A stretch of 64,000 nucleotides of DNA. It comes from an uncultured Bacteroidia bacterium (GTDB taxonomy: Bacteria; Bacteroidota; Bacteroidia; Bacteroidales; UBA932). A program made the translations under genes and the position numbers. Location: contig CACZZF010000001.1 of assembly GCA_902785575.1 (NCBI GenBank), positions 1 to 64,000 of the forward strand, read 5' to 3'. Below are positions 44,606 to 53,891 of the stretch, in pieces (the stretch's first letter is position 1; every line of letters starts with the position of its first letter). Below the pieces are notes generated by a model. It saw nothing but the letters and a program-made list of their open reading frames with translations, had not been told where the DNA came from and ran no database searches.

Positions 44606-45424
44606 ATGATGCAAGACTACTTGATTTATAATACCCTTACCGATTTCGTCCGTACGGAGTCCTTCCATGCGGACTACCACATACATCTGCTCTGCAAGAG
44701 TGGAACGATGTCTTTTCTCTGCAACCACAAATCTTTTGATGTAACGACGGGAGACTTTCTCATCTGGCAGATGACAACAGAATTTACCGATATCTCTTAC
44801 TCCGATGATTTCGACGCGGACCTGCTGATGATTTCCAACCCGTTCTTGGGCAGGCATAATCCGGAGATGATTTGGGCGACGAAGGGATACATGTACATCA
44901 AGGAGCATCCTGTGTTTCATCTTGACCCGGATGAGCTTGAGATCATAAAAACAGACTTCAAGCAATTCTTTCAGAGGATTCGTGCCCCCAGATCTCTTTT
45001 TGGAGAAGAAATTGTCGGCTCTCTGCTGACCATTCTCCTCTATGATATGTGGAATATCTATTCCCGCAAAATAGAGAAGGCGGAGATTGAAGACATTACC
45101 TCGCGCCATTTCTTACGATTCCTGATGTCCGTCCAGGAGAACTGTCGGGAGCAACGGGAAGTGGCCTGGTATGCGAGCGAACTAGGACTTGCGCCTAAAT
45201 ATCTCTCCGAGATCAGCAAGTCCATTACCGGTCGACCAGCAGGTGACTGGATTGACAGTTATACCGCCCATGAACTCCAGAAGCTTCTATCTGACCAGCG
45301 AGTGACACTCACCGACATCGTGGACACAATGCATTTCTCTTCGCAACCTGCCCTCACGCGATATATGAAGCGAGTCATGCACAAAACTCCAAGCGAATTC
45401 CGCCAGAGCAAAACCTCAGTGTAG
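44606..45424 (+). CDS. AraC-family transcriptional regulator
   Basis: 272 residues. An N-terminal cupin-like sensing domain (YHIHLLCKSGTMSFL, VTTGDFLIW), then the C-terminal double HTH at about 180-270 (EVAWYASELGLAPKYLSEI and TLTDIVDTMHFSSQPALTRYMKRVMHKTPSEFRQ). Divergent from the flavodoxin/aldo-keto reductase pair, which it probably controls; this arrangement recurs in Bacteroidetes. Confidence 0.92.
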   Translation: MMQDYLIYNTLTDFVRTESFHADYHIHLLCKSGTMSFLCNHKSFDVTTGDFLIWQMTTEFTDISYSDDFDADLLMISNPFLGRHNPEMIWATKGYMYIKEHPVFHLDPDELEIIKTDFKQFFQRIRAPRSLFGEEIVGSLLTILLYDMWNIYSRKIEKAEIEDITSRHFLRFLMSVQENCREQREVAWYASELGLAPKYLSEISKSITGRPAGDWIDSYTAHELQKLLSDQRVTLTDIVDTMHFSSQPALTRYMKRVMHKTPSEFRQSKTSV

Positions 45425-45478
45425 AGCAGATTGCAGGACAGGGAAGGTTTGCCTTTGCTTGGGGGTTGTGCTGTCGTT

Positions 45479-45964
45479 TCATTGATTCTCGAGTCTACAG
45501 ACCATCAAATACTCTTCCTCCGTCTCTTTTAGCACTTCGAATCCCGCTTTCAGATACAACCGGAAGGCATAATTCGCCTTTTGGACCGACAGGGAAACCT
45601 GCGGGTAACCGTCCCGCTTCAACAGCTGAAGCATCTTCCGAAGCAGATCCGTTCCAATGCCTTTATGGCGATAATCCTTATAGATGGAGATGGCCAACGA
45701 CGGGATGCCGTCGGCGATATGGCCGTAATCGTTCATGACCCGTGTCCATACGGCCCCGATAACCTTTCCTTCGACTTCCGCCACCAGACACCGGTCATCG
45801 GCCTTCTTTCCGAAATCCCGGACATACACCTGCAGGACCTCATTCTCAATGATGGACCTGGGCGGTACCGGCACCCCTTCCGGAATGAAGATGGCCTCAT
45901 ACAGAAAGTCATTCAGCAGAGGAATTTCCTCGGATCGTATTTCGCGGATCACGTTTCCCTTCAT
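45479..45964 (-). CDS. GNAT acetyltransferase
   Basis: 161 residues from MKGNVIREI (ATG 45962-45964). GNAT fold with VAEVEGKVIGAVWTRV, ISIYKDYRHKGIGTDLLRKML (acetyl-CoA loop R-x-x-G-I-G) and VSLSVQKANYAFRLYLKAGFEVL. Substrate unknown. Confidence 0.9.
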   Translation of the reverse strand: MKGNVIREIRSEEIPLLNDFLYEAIFIPEGVPVPPRSIIENEVLQVYVRDFGKKADDRCLVAEVEGKVIGAVWTRVMNDYGHIADGIPSLAISIYKDYRHKGIGTDLLRKMLQLLKRDGYPQVSLSVQKANYAFRLYLKAGFEVLKETEEEYLMVCRLENQ

Positions 45965-46065
45965 GAAACGAAGATAGCCACATTCTGCCATAACTCCAAG
46001 AGCCAACACCCCGAATCTCAAACCTCCGGTTCATCGAAGGGCCACTGCGTTCTGGTTTTCTTTGC

Positions 46066-46097
46066 GACCGCACAGATTAGCCCAATCTGGTGCGGTC
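46066..46097. repeat. Long intergenic hairpin upstream of the GNAT gene
   Basis: GACCGCAC-AGATT (46066-46078) and AATCT-GGTGCGGTC (46084-46097) pair over 13 bp with one bulged base. No T tract. It could be a structured RNA element or a REP-like palindrome; a second partial CCGCAC copy follows at about 46119. Confidence 0.5.
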
Positions 46098-46180
46098 ATG
46101 CGTCAAAATAAGGCCCAACCGCACGGTAATAGCTTTCCTGGTGCGCTTATGCCTTTACATCCTAAGCCTATTACATAAAC

Positions 46181-46212
46181 AAAAATCAGGACAAATCTTG
46201 CGACTTGTCCTG
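46181..46212 (-). terminator. Terminator after the initiator tRNA
   Basis: CAGGACAA (46187-46194) pairs with TTGTCCTG (46205-46212). On the minus strand a T-rich tail follows (46186-46181). Confidence 0.75.
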
Positions 46213-46217
46213 TTTAG

Positions 46218-46290
<73 letters not shown>

Positions 46291-46306
46291 GTGTTATTTG
46301 GGACTG

Positions 46307-46337
46307 CAAAGGTAGAAATAAAAGCTTAAAATGCAAA
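46307..46337 (-). promoter_or_regulatory. Promoter of the initiator tRNA
   Basis: TTTG (46337-46334), 19 bp, TACCTTTG (46314-46307): a full match to the Bacteroidetes consensus. Transcription would start near 46300, about 10 nt before the tRNA. It anchors the promoter model used elsewhere in this window. Confidence 0.75.
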
Positions 46338-46338
46338 A

Positions 46339-47751
46339 TTATTTTTCTTCAACCGAAGTCAAGAAATCGAAGATATCTTGCACATCGTTGATACTGAACG
46401 CCTTCTGCTCACCGGTGACCAAGTTCTTCACATTTACCTGGCCAGAGGCCATTTCATCCGCTCCGGTTATTGAAAGGAACGGGATACATTTGCGGTCAGC
46501 ATAGTCAAACTGCTTCTTAAGCTTCGAGGAATCAGGATAAACCTCAACCGCGACTCCCCTCTCCCTCAACGCTTTCGCAACGGGCAAGATGTAACGGACC
46601 TCGTCCGCTCCCATATTGGCGAAAAGCAGGGTCGTGGAAGACTTGAGCCCCTTGGGGAACTTGTCCAACCCACTCAGGACATCATAAATCCTGTCGGCCC
46701 CGAAACTGATTCCGACACCAGAGACATCGGGAAGTCCGAATATTCCCGTAAGATTGTCGTAACGTCCTCCGCCACAGATGCTTCCAATAGAGAAATCAAG
46801 AGCCTTGACCTCGAATATGGCGCCAGTGTAATAGTTAAGGCCACGAGCGAGGGAAAGATCGATCTCTACAGGAGAGCCAATCCCCGCGGCGTCAATGAGC
46901 CCGAAGAGTTCCTCAAGCTCGTCAAGTCCCTTAAGGCCAGTCTCCGAGACCAGACCGGACGGAGACCCACCTCTCATCAAGGAGCGCATCGATGCAATCT
47001 TCTCAGAGGTGGAACCAGACAACTTCAGGATCTGCTCAATCACTGCTATCGCATTATCTGTCAACCCCTTCCCTCTCATTTCCTCCTCAACGGCATCGAG
47101 TCCGATCTTATCCAGTTTGTCAATAGCCACAGTGATGTCCACGACCTTATCCGGGAAACCACAAATCTCAGCGAAACCTGTCAAGACCTTGCGGTTGTTG
47201 ATTTTGACAAGTACCCTCACGTCCAAAAGTGAGAACACCCGGTCAACAATCTGGACCAGCTCCAACTCATTAACCTGCGAGCGGGAACCGATCACATCAA
47301 CGTCACACTGGTAAAACTCCCTGTAGCGCCCCTTCTGAGGGCGGTCCGCCCTCCAAACCGGCTGAATCTGGAACCTCTTGAAAGGGAATGAGATATCATT
47401 CTGATGCTGGACCACGTAACGGGCGAAAGGCACGGTGAGATCGTAGCGGAGACCCTTCTCACACACCTCCTTGGACAAGGCGACGGAATTAATAGCCCCG
47501 TCAGAGTCCTTGAAAGAGTCGAAGTCTACCTTTCCAAAGGCGTCTCCGGAATTAAGCACCCTGAAAAGAAGCTTGTCCCCCTCTTCACCGTACTTGCCGA
47601 GAAGAGTGGACAAGTTCTCCATAGCCGGAGTCTCAATCTGGGAATATCCGAAAGTCCGGAACACTCCCTTAATAGTGTCGAAAATAAAATTTCGGCCAGC
47701 CATTTCCTGCTGGCCGAAATCTCTAGTTCCTTTAGGGATGGATGGTTTCAT
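46339..47751 (-). CDS. hisS: Histidine-tRNA ligase
   Basis: 470 residues from [13 protein letters not shown] (ATG 47749-47751). Class II core with YRYDLTVP-type motif 2 ([36 protein letters not shown]), the His-specific [12 protein letters not shown] and [10 protein letters not shown], and a C-terminal anticodon domain. It has a Bacteroidetes-type longer central region. Its start overlaps the stop of the upstream beta-helix gene (TAATG). Confidence 0.97.
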   Translation of the reverse strand: MKPSIPKGTRDFGQQEMAGRNFIFDTIKGVFRTFGYSQIETPAMENLSTLLGKYGEEGDKLLFRVLNSGDAFGKVDFDSFKDSDGAINSVALSKEVCEKGLRYDLTVPFARYVVQHQNDISFPFKRFQIQPVWRADRPQKGRYREFYQCDVDVIGSRSQVNELELVQIVDRVFSLLDVRVLVKINNRKVLTGFAEICGFPDKVVDITVAIDKLDKIGLDAVEEEMRGKGLTDNAIAVIEQILKLSGSTSEKIASMRSLMRGGSPSGLVSETGLKGLDELEELFGLIDAAGIGSPVEIDLSLARGLNYYTGAIFEVKALDFSIGSICGGGRYDNLTGIFGLPDVSGVGISFGADRIYDVLSGLDKFPKGLKSSTTLLFANMGADEVRYILPVAKALRERGVAVEVYPDSSKLKKQFDYADRKCIPFLSITGADEMASGQVNVKNLVTGEQKAFSINDVQDIFDFLTSVEEK

Positions 47752-49328
47752 TACAGAATTTGTGCTCCGCACCCTTCAAGGGCGCCGAAGAGGTCATAAG
47801 CCTCGAAGAATGGATATTTGTTACCGAACATAGAGACCCTTGTGATCTCTGTGCCCTGCTGGTTGATACCGAACGCGCGGCGAACCTGGTTGGCGGCGGA
47901 ATTAGGGTTGTAACTTGAGGAGGAGACCTTCTCAATATTAGCGAAGCCCTTGAGATAAGGCTGGTTGATCTTCTTGACGAAGTCCTCGTCAGTAAGCTCG
48001 ACATTACCGGACTCGTTGATTCCATCAACATCCTCGAACTCGTCACACTTCACATAGAGCCACATGAAGGACTGCGAAGGGATAATCATATCAGCGACGT
48101 TCATAAAGAACTGGTTGTCAACAACATTGAGTTTGCGCTTAGCGTCAACTTCCTTGTTGGAATCGTGGTGGGCGAAGCTTATGGCGCCGAGGTTGGAGCA
48201 TCCGAATATGTTGTCGTGGACATCGCTGTCAACCCTTGACATGAACTCATATCCGTATCCCATATCCTCCATCATCTTGTCGCGGCACCAGCTGAAGAGA
48301 ACAGTGTTGTGGTGGAAATCCACATAGCACTCGTTGGCGTCCCTTGTCATTGAGTCAATCCTGCAGGAAGAGTAGTTATTGGCGACGAAAACATTGTTGT
48401 AGACCTCCCAGTCACCACCCTTGCTCATCAACTGTATACCGAAGTACACGGCATTAGCGAAAACGCAGTTGCGGATAATCAGATGACCCTCGACATGTCC
48501 GGTGACGCACTGCCTTTCCTGGGCCGCTCCACCTACCTTTGCGACAGTAGGAGAATCACCGGGCATAAGCTTGCGTCCAGTGAGGCAGCCCTCAGGCCAA
48601 CCGGCGACGGGATCTTCACTCGGAGCGCAGTACAGGGCCTGCTCGCCACGGTCGACAGAGAAACCGTCAATCATAACAACCTTGCTGCGACTGCCGGTAA
48701 CCTCGAGATTGATGCTGGCCTTGGTGCCATTCTTTGAGACGTGGCTGGGATTAGTCTGAATATAGGTCTTGTAGGAATATGGATCCCTCTCGGAGAAATC
48801 CTCATTGTAACCACCGACAAGGGATACATATTTCGTGATCTCGATGAACCCCTGGTCGAGAGTACCGGTATAGTTGCCCTCAGCGACCATAATCACATCA
48901 CCGTCAGAGGCCTCGTCAAGAGCCTTCTGGACATTCTTCAGAGGAGTCTCGGGAGAATGGCCGTCATTCTTGTTGGAACCAGCGGTAGAAACATACCATG
49001 TCGAGCCGCCACTTCTAGCCTTGGCTCCACCGCTCCTGCCCTCGGGAACACTGGCAGCGCTTGATTTAGAGCCCTTCGCGGCAGTGTTACTCACGGCTTT
49101 CTTAGCTCCCTTCTCGACGGACTTTTCGGCCTTGTCGAGAGTTTTATGGACTGCCCTGTCGGCACCCATCAGAATCTTTGTCTCAGCGGCGTTCTTCGCC
49201 CTCCGGGTAATGTCATTGAGTAGCTGTGCGGAAGCGACCTGCCCGGTTGAGAAAAGCAGGGCGACACCGAGCAGCATGGCAGGAATAGCCTTGCAAACGG
49301 TCTTGCGGATTGAGTTGTAGGTTTTCAT
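47751..49328 (-). CDS. Secreted beta-helix protein
   Basis: 525 residues with a signal peptide ([19 protein letters not shown]). Residues about 45-110 are Lys/Ala/Ser-rich and probably disordered. Then [29 protein letters not shown] starts a right-handed beta-helix with DUF1565-like opening, and coils with [28 protein letters not shown] and HDNIFGCSN. Function unknown. It shares 1 nt with hisS (TAATG), an odd coupling of an exported protein with a tRNA synthetase. Confidence 0.8.
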   Translation of the reverse strand: MKTYNSIRKTVCKAIPAMLLGVALLFSTGQVASAQLLNDITRRAKNAAETKILMGADRAVHKTLDKAEKSVEKGAKKAVSNTAAKGSKSSAASVPEGRSGGAKARSGGSTWYVSTAGSNKNDGHSPETPLKNVQKALDEASDGDVIMVAEGNYTGTLDQGFIEITKYVSLVGGYNEDFSERDPYSYKTYIQTNPSHVSKNGTKASINLEVTGSRSKVVMIDGFSVDRGEQALYCAPSEDPVAGWPEGCLTGRKLMPGDSPTVAKVGGAAQERQCVTGHVEGHLIIRNCVFANAVYFGIQLMSKGGDWEVYNNVFVANNYSSCRIDSMTRDANECYVDFHHNTVLFSWCRDKMMEDMGYGYEFMSRVDSDVHDNIFGCSNLGAISFAHHDSNKEVDAKRKLNVVDNQFFMNVADMIIPSQSFMWLYVKCDEFEDVDGINESGNVELTDEDFVKKINQPYLKGFANIEKVSSSSYNPNSAANQVRRAFGINQQGTEITRVSMFGNKYPFFEAYDLFGALEGCGAQIL

Positions 49329-49430
49329 TTTCTTTAAAAGTTTAAAATAAAGTCAAAATAATGCTGCAATATACTCAATTTTTAGATAACTTGCGGAGTT
49401 TTTACGGAAAATAACAAGACAAACTAGGAT

Positions 49431-51263
49431 ATGAAAACAAACAACTTTTTCAAATGGGTGCTTGCCGTGTTGTGTGGCCTGCTCATCTGGGGCATAGTCA
49501 AAGCCATCTTTTTCATAATGATGGTGGGCGCCATGGCCGGTTCCGCATCTTCCTCCTCAAGTTCATCCTCAATGATCCCTAAAGAGGGTATCCTGCTCAT
49601 GGATATGAGCAAGTTATCGATAACCGAGCAGACTTCAGACAGTCCATCAATGTCACTTAGCGTTCTGGGTGGAGGTGGCTCCATGACTTCGAACGTAGGT
49701 ATATATGACGCTGTAAGAGCGATCTCCAAGGCCGCTGAGGATCCTGGAGTCAAACTTATCCTGATCAAGACTGACGGTGGCGGCGCGGACATCACGACTA
49801 TGGGAGAGATTCGCAACGCCCTAACTGATTTCCGCAAAAGCGGGAAAGCGGTTGTAGCTTATGGCGAGGCTTTCACCTCTGGGTCTTATTATCTCGCCTC
49901 CGTGGCTGACAAGATCTACACGACCAGCCATCATGGCGGCAACAACTTCATGCTCGGATTGGGAGGAAGGATGATATTCCTCAAGGACCTCCTTGACAAG
50001 CTGGGTGTCAATTACCAGTTGATCCGTCATGGGAAATACAAGAGCGCCGGAGAGATGTATATCTTGAACGCCCCCAGCCCCGAGAATATGGAGCAGAACC
50101 AGGTGATGGTGGATTCCATGTGGGAAACAGTCGCCAAGGAGACCGCCGAAGCCAGGGGAATCAGTGTTGATTCACTCAACTATTTCATTGATAATCTTTC
50201 AATTAACTTCCCCGAGGACTTGGTCGCGCATAACCTCGCTGACGAAGTGCTCTCCTTCGAGGGCTATAAGGACAAGATGGCTGTGCTGGCCGGAAAAGAC
50301 AAGTTCAAGGATGTCAAGTTCATACCTTTCAAGGACTATTCGGCCGCGAAAGTAAAGCCTAACACCGCCGCCAAGAAGAAAATCGCCGTCATTTACGCCA
50401 ACGGAAACATTGTCGAGCAGGATGACCCTAACAACATCTCCGGAGATCGTTTCGCCAATATTATAGCCAAGGTGCGCGCTGACTCGACAGTGAAGGCAGT
50501 CGTCCTGAGGGTTAACTCACCCGGAGGCACCGTCCTCGCCGCCAGCAAGATCAAAGAAGAGATCGACCTCACCAGGGCTGTCAAACCTGTCGTGGCCTCC
50601 TATGGAGCATACGCCGCATCCGGCGGATATTGGATTTCAAACAGCTGCGACCACATATTCACGAATGCCGCGACTCTCACCGGCTCGATCGGATGCTTCT
50701 CCGCCATTCCCGAATTCGGCAAGACCGTAAAGAATATCGCCCACGTAAATGTGGTTCCTGTCAACTCTCACAAGCATTCCGACATGATCTCCCTCATGAG
50801 ACCTTTCGATGAGGAGGAGACCCGTCTGATGCAGGAATATGTGGATGACATCTACACCAATTTCGTGAATATCGTCGCCGATGGCAGGGACATGACTTAT
50901 GAGGCGGTTGATGAGATCGCCCAGGGTCGCGTCTGGACAGGAGCTGACGCCCTCAAAATCGGTCTTGTGGATGAGATCGGGACCCTTGAGGACGCCATCG
51001 CCTATGCCGCCTCGATGGGCGGAGACCCTGACGTGGCCTCGTGGAACGTGGTCGGTTATCCGAAACCTTTGTCGATGATGCAGCAGATGATGAGGCAGTT
51101 CGGAAGCAAGGGAACTGATCCCGAGGAGATTGTCGAGAACGTTCTGGAGGGTACCCCTTTCGAGGGTATCGCGAAGAGCCTACTCGATTGGCAGAGGACT
51201 TGGACGAAGGGTAACGGCCAACTGGTGTTTGCCAGGCTCCCGTTCGAGTTCGAGATCAAGTAA
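49431..51263 (+). CDS. sppA: Signal peptide peptidase, 67K type
   Basis: 610 residues, membrane anchored near the N-terminus (WVLAVLCGLLIWGIVKAIFF). Two S49 domains: the first carries the catalytic Lys region (LIRHGKYKSAGEMYIL), the second the Ser in YGAYAASGGYWISN with ATLTGSIGCF. Cleaves leftover signal peptides in the membrane. Its last 84 bp overlap the opposing tilS gene. Confidence 0.94.
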   Translation: MKTNNFFKWVLAVLCGLLIWGIVKAIFFIMMVGAMAGSASSSSSSSSMIPKEGILLMDMSKLSITEQTSDSPSMSLSVLGGGGSMTSNVGIYDAVRAISKAAEDPGVKLILIKTDGGGADITTMGEIRNALTDFRKSGKAVVAYGEAFTSGSYYLASVADKIYTTSHHGGNNFMLGLGGRMIFLKDLLDKLGVNYQLIRHGKYKSAGEMYILNAPSPENMEQNQVMVDSMWETVAKETAEARGISVDSLNYFIDNLSINFPEDLVAHNLADEVLSFEGYKDKMAVLAGKDKFKDVKFIPFKDYSAAKVKPNTAAKKKIAVIYANGNIVEQDDPNNISGDRFANIIAKVRADSTVKAVVLRVNSPGGTVLAASKIKEEIDLTRAVKPVVASYGAYAASGGYWISNSCDHIFTNAATLTGSIGCFSAIPEFGKTVKNIAHVNVVPVNSHKHSDMISLMRPFDEEETRLMQEYVDDIYTNFVNIVADGRDMTYEAVDEIAQGRVWTGADALKIGLVDEIGTLEDAIAYAASMGGDPDVASWNVVGYPKPLSMMQQMMRQFGSKGTDPEEIVENVLEGTPFEGIAKSLLDWQRTWTKGNGQLVFARLPFEFEIK

Positions 51264-52751
51264 GGCGACAGATTCGTCGACCCGATATCCCACTAGGGAA
51301 AGCACATGGGAGCCTTCGCCAGCGATGACAAGGGCTCTCTCTTTCTGTTCCTGGCTGAACTTCAAGTCAGCGAACATGTCGCTCAGTTTCTTCTTCCGGC
51401 CTCTCATTCCGAGCGGACGCATCCAGTCGCCGGGTTGCCAGAGACGCACAGTGAAAGGGAAAGCCAGATTGATGGCAGTGACTCCTTCGGGCTGTTTAGG
51501 ATTCTCAACCTCAGCGACTTCCACCTTCAAGCCGACACCCCCGACAACATACTCCCCCACTCCCGTGACTTCAACCGAGTCATTATCGAGAAGATCAGTC
51601 TTTGATTCATTTTCGAGAGCGGTGGTTCTCCCCTCGCCTCCCTGCGCTTCGCGCCCTATCCGGGTAAATGGTCGGCGAGGGGAGACGCACCGCTCTTCGA
51701 ACGGAGGCATCTCGGCGAAAGAAGTGGTCTGATCAAACGATGATAAAGTAATAGCGTTTCTGGATGTCCGGGCGATGTGGGTGGCGGAGCGGAATTGACG
51801 ACCGCTGAACGTCTTGCCACACTTGATCAATTCAATCATGTCCCCGATGACCGCCTCATTGAAACCGTACGGTTCCATGATCCTGAACAACAAATATTCC
51901 CAATGGGGCGATCGCAGTAAAGCGTCGAGTTTGACACTAATAGTTCCGGCCGAAGGCGAAGCCTCCCCGCGCTTCGCGCCCTGTCCGGGTAAATGGTCGG
52001 CCGTGGGAACTTCGCCTTCGACCTCCGGAAGATTAGTAGCCACATAGTCATCAGCGATGGCCTGAACCTGGGAGAAGCGGCGCATGTCGGATTCCAAAGT
52101 AGCCAGAAAGGACGGATTGACTTTCTCGAAAAGCGGAAATACCTCATTACGAATAAGATTACGCTTGTAGGAAGAGTCAGCGTTCGTGCTGTCCTCACGC
52201 CATTTGAGACCATTGGCGAGGGCATATTCCTTTATCTCATCCCTTGAGAAACCCAGTAGTGGCCTGATCAAGGAAACAGGGGATCCCGGCAGAGTGGAAG
52301 CCTCACGCATACCGCAAATTCCTTTGAGACCCGTACCTCTCAACAGATTCAGCAACAAGGTCTCCGCATTGTCATTAGCGTTATGCGCAACCGCGACAGC
52401 CTCGAAACCTTTCTCCTCGGCAAGTGACGCGAACCACTCATATCGTAGTTCCCTAGCCGCCATCTCGACACTTACCCCGCGGGATGTCGCAAACCCAATA
52501 GTGTCGAAATCAATTTTATGGAAAGGAATCCCGTTGGCCTCAGCCCAAGCGCGGACGAACGACTCATCCGTGTCACTTTCCTCTCCTCTCAAATGGAAAT
52601 TACAGTGAGCCAACGACATACGTAGTCCGAAACGAGAGTTCAGAAAAAGGTCGGCCATGACCATGGAGTCGATTCCTCCGCTCACGGCGAGAAGCACCGC
52701 CCCATTCCCCGGGAGCAGCCTTTCCAGACAATTGTCGAAACGGCCACGCAT
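51180..52751 (-). CDS. tilS: tRNA(Ile)-lysidine synthetase with two palindromic insertions
   Basis: 523 residues (ATG 52749-52751). It modifies the wobble C of tRNA-Ile(CAU), an essential step. PP-loop LAVSGGIDSM at 22-30, then HCNFHLRGEES, VAHNANDNAETLLLNLLRGTG and IRPLLGF, all standard. Relatives are usually near 430-450 residues. The extra length lies at about 241-270 (ADHLPGQGAKRGEASP) and about 346-384 (RRPFTRIGREAQGGE), where copies C and B of the palindromic element are read in frame. The active site is untouched. It should remain functional if the insertions lie in loops. Confidence 0.93.
   Translation of the reverse strand: MRGRFDNCLERLLPGNGAVLLAVSGGIDSMVMADLFLNSRFGLRMSLAHCNFHLRGEESDTDESFVRAWAEANGIPFHKIDFDTIGFATSRGVSVEMAARELRYEWFASLAEEKGFEAVAVAHNANDNAETLLLNLLRGTGLKGICGMREASTLPGSPVSLIRPLLGFSRDEIKEYALANGLKWREDSTNADSSYKRNLIRNEVFPLFEKVNPSFLATLESDMRRFSQVQAIADDYVATNLPEVEGEVPTADHLPGQGAKRGEASPSAGTISVKLDALLRSPHWEYLLFRIMEPYGFNEAVIGDMIELIKCGKTFSGRQFRSATHIARTSRNAITLSSFDQTTSFAEMPPFEERCVSPRRPFTRIGREAQGGEGRTTALENESKTDLLDNDSVEVTGVGEYVVGGVGLKVEVAEVENPKQPEGVTAINLAFPFTVRLWQPGDWMRPLGMRGRKKKLSDMFADLKFSQEQKERALVIAGEGSHVLSLVGYRVDESVALLDLELEREPGKHQLAVTLRPSPLPIE
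51614..51699 (+). repeat. Palindromic core element, copy B (in tilS)
   Basis: Core 51639-51673 (GCGCTTCGCGCCCTATCC, GGGTAAATGGTC). Left arm 51614-51638 (AGAGCGGTGG..CTCCCCTCGCC), right arm 51674-51699 (GGCGAGGGGAGA..ACCGCTCT), pairing over about 23 bp with two or three mismatches. The host reads RPFTRIGREAQGGE. Confidence 0.87.
51944..52030 (+). repeat. Palindromic core element, copy C (in tilS)
   Basis: Core about 51962-52000 (CCGCGCTTCGCGCCCTGTCC, GGGTAAATGGTCGG). Arms: TTCCGGCCGAAGGCGAAG (51944-51961) and CTTCGCCTTCGACCTCCGGAA (52010-52030), pairing with a small bulge; a TCCC/GGGA pair extends the stem inward. The host reads DHLPGQGAKRGE, as in copy D. Confidence 0.85.
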
Positions 52752-52763
52752 CACGCCCGGGTA

Positions 52764-53864
52764 CTATTTCTTCTTATTCGTAAAGGAATATGTGAATCCG
52801 AACTGAAGGAATTCCTTGAGCTGAACGGTCCTGTGACCATTCGGGAAGTCTTCCTCAACAACGAGGATCGTGTCGTCGTAGATAAGGTTCGTAGTGAGGT
52901 TCAGCGAGAACAGCTTGCTGAGCTTCCAAAGGATAGTGTTATCCCAGTTGACACGGAAGTTCTGCGGGTTCTTCAGGTAATTGGAGAAAAGGATAAGGTT
53001 GCTGTTGACGTTGAACTTGTCATTGATGTTGAATTTCACATTTGTGGTCAACTGGGCACCAAGAGCGAAAGTCAATGGCTTATAATAGTTTCCAGTAATG
53101 AAATACACTCCGTTCTCGTCCTTCTGGTCAGGATATAAGGCCGCGTCCTCAAACTTGCTCTTCCTGGCCATACCGTAATTCTTTCTCAGTTTCTCGTTGC
53201 CTACGATGGTGGTACTTCCGGTCAAAGGAGCGAAGTTGACAGTCAGCCACTTGGTCGGAACCCAAGCGACACCAACACCTAAAGTGACATAAGCGGGTGA
53301 GAAGAAGCCGGATTTCAAGACCCTGGCGTCCTTCCATTGCTTAGGAGTAGGCTCCTCGTCAGCCTGTACCGCGGGAGTAGGATAGACCCATCCATTTGTC
53401 GTCTGGTTGAGGAAGGTGAAATTGGCGGTGTAGTTGAGTTTCTCCTTGACCTTGTAACCCCAGGTGCTCGTGATGAACGTCCTGTCCACGCTCTTCTGGA
53501 TGATCGGTTTGTCTTGGGAATACAGGAAACCGTAATCGAACTCAAGGTGGTTGTTCCAATACTTCTTCTCCCTTGCCCAATTGGCGTCGCCCCTGATTAT
53601 GGAGTTGAGGGTGTAGTTATTGTTACCACCAGCCGCCCAGCTTGTGAAACTGGTCTGGGCGAAATTCACAGTGGTCGTCAAAGTGTTGGTCCAATAGACC
53701 GGCTTTGGAGGAGCGACCACCACCTCGGGGGTGTCGGCCAGCACCTGAGCCGCCTCAGCAGCGGCTGCCTGGGCGTCTTTCTTTGTCTTGTCATCCTGCC
53801 CATAAGCCATCATACTGAATGACATGGCCAAAATGACCAAGGAATATTCAAGAATACGTCTCAT
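52764..53864 (-). CDS. DUF3078 outer-membrane beta-barrel protein
   Basis: 366 residues. Signal peptide (MRRILEYSLVILAMSFSMMAYGQ), an Ala-rich linker, then the DUF3078 region starting KPVYWTNTLTTTVNFAQTSFTSW AAGGNNNY and continuing as alternating beta strands to a C-terminal FTYSF, as expected for an outer-membrane barrel. Function unknown. Lies directly downstream of proS. Confidence 0.85.
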   Translation of the reverse strand: MRRILEYSLVILAMSFSMMAYGQDDKTKKDAQAAAAEAAQVLADTPEVVVAPPKPVYWTNTLTTTVNFAQTSFTSWAAGGNNNYTLNSIIRGDANWAREKKYWNNHLEFDYGFLYSQDKPIIQKSVDRTFITSTWGYKVKEKLNYTANFTFLNQTTNGWVYPTPAVQADEEPTPKQWKDARVLKSGFFSPAYVTLGVGVAWVPTKWLTVNFAPLTGSTTIVGNEKLRKNYGMARKSKFEDAALYPDQKDENGVYFITGNYYKPLTFALGAQLTTNVKFNINDKFNVNSNLILFSNYLKNPQNFRVNWDNTILWKLSKLFSLNLTTNLIYDDTILVVEEDFPNGHRTVQLKEFLQFGFTYSFTNKKK

Positions 53865-53891
53865 AAATCATTCCTTATATTACTATCAGAT

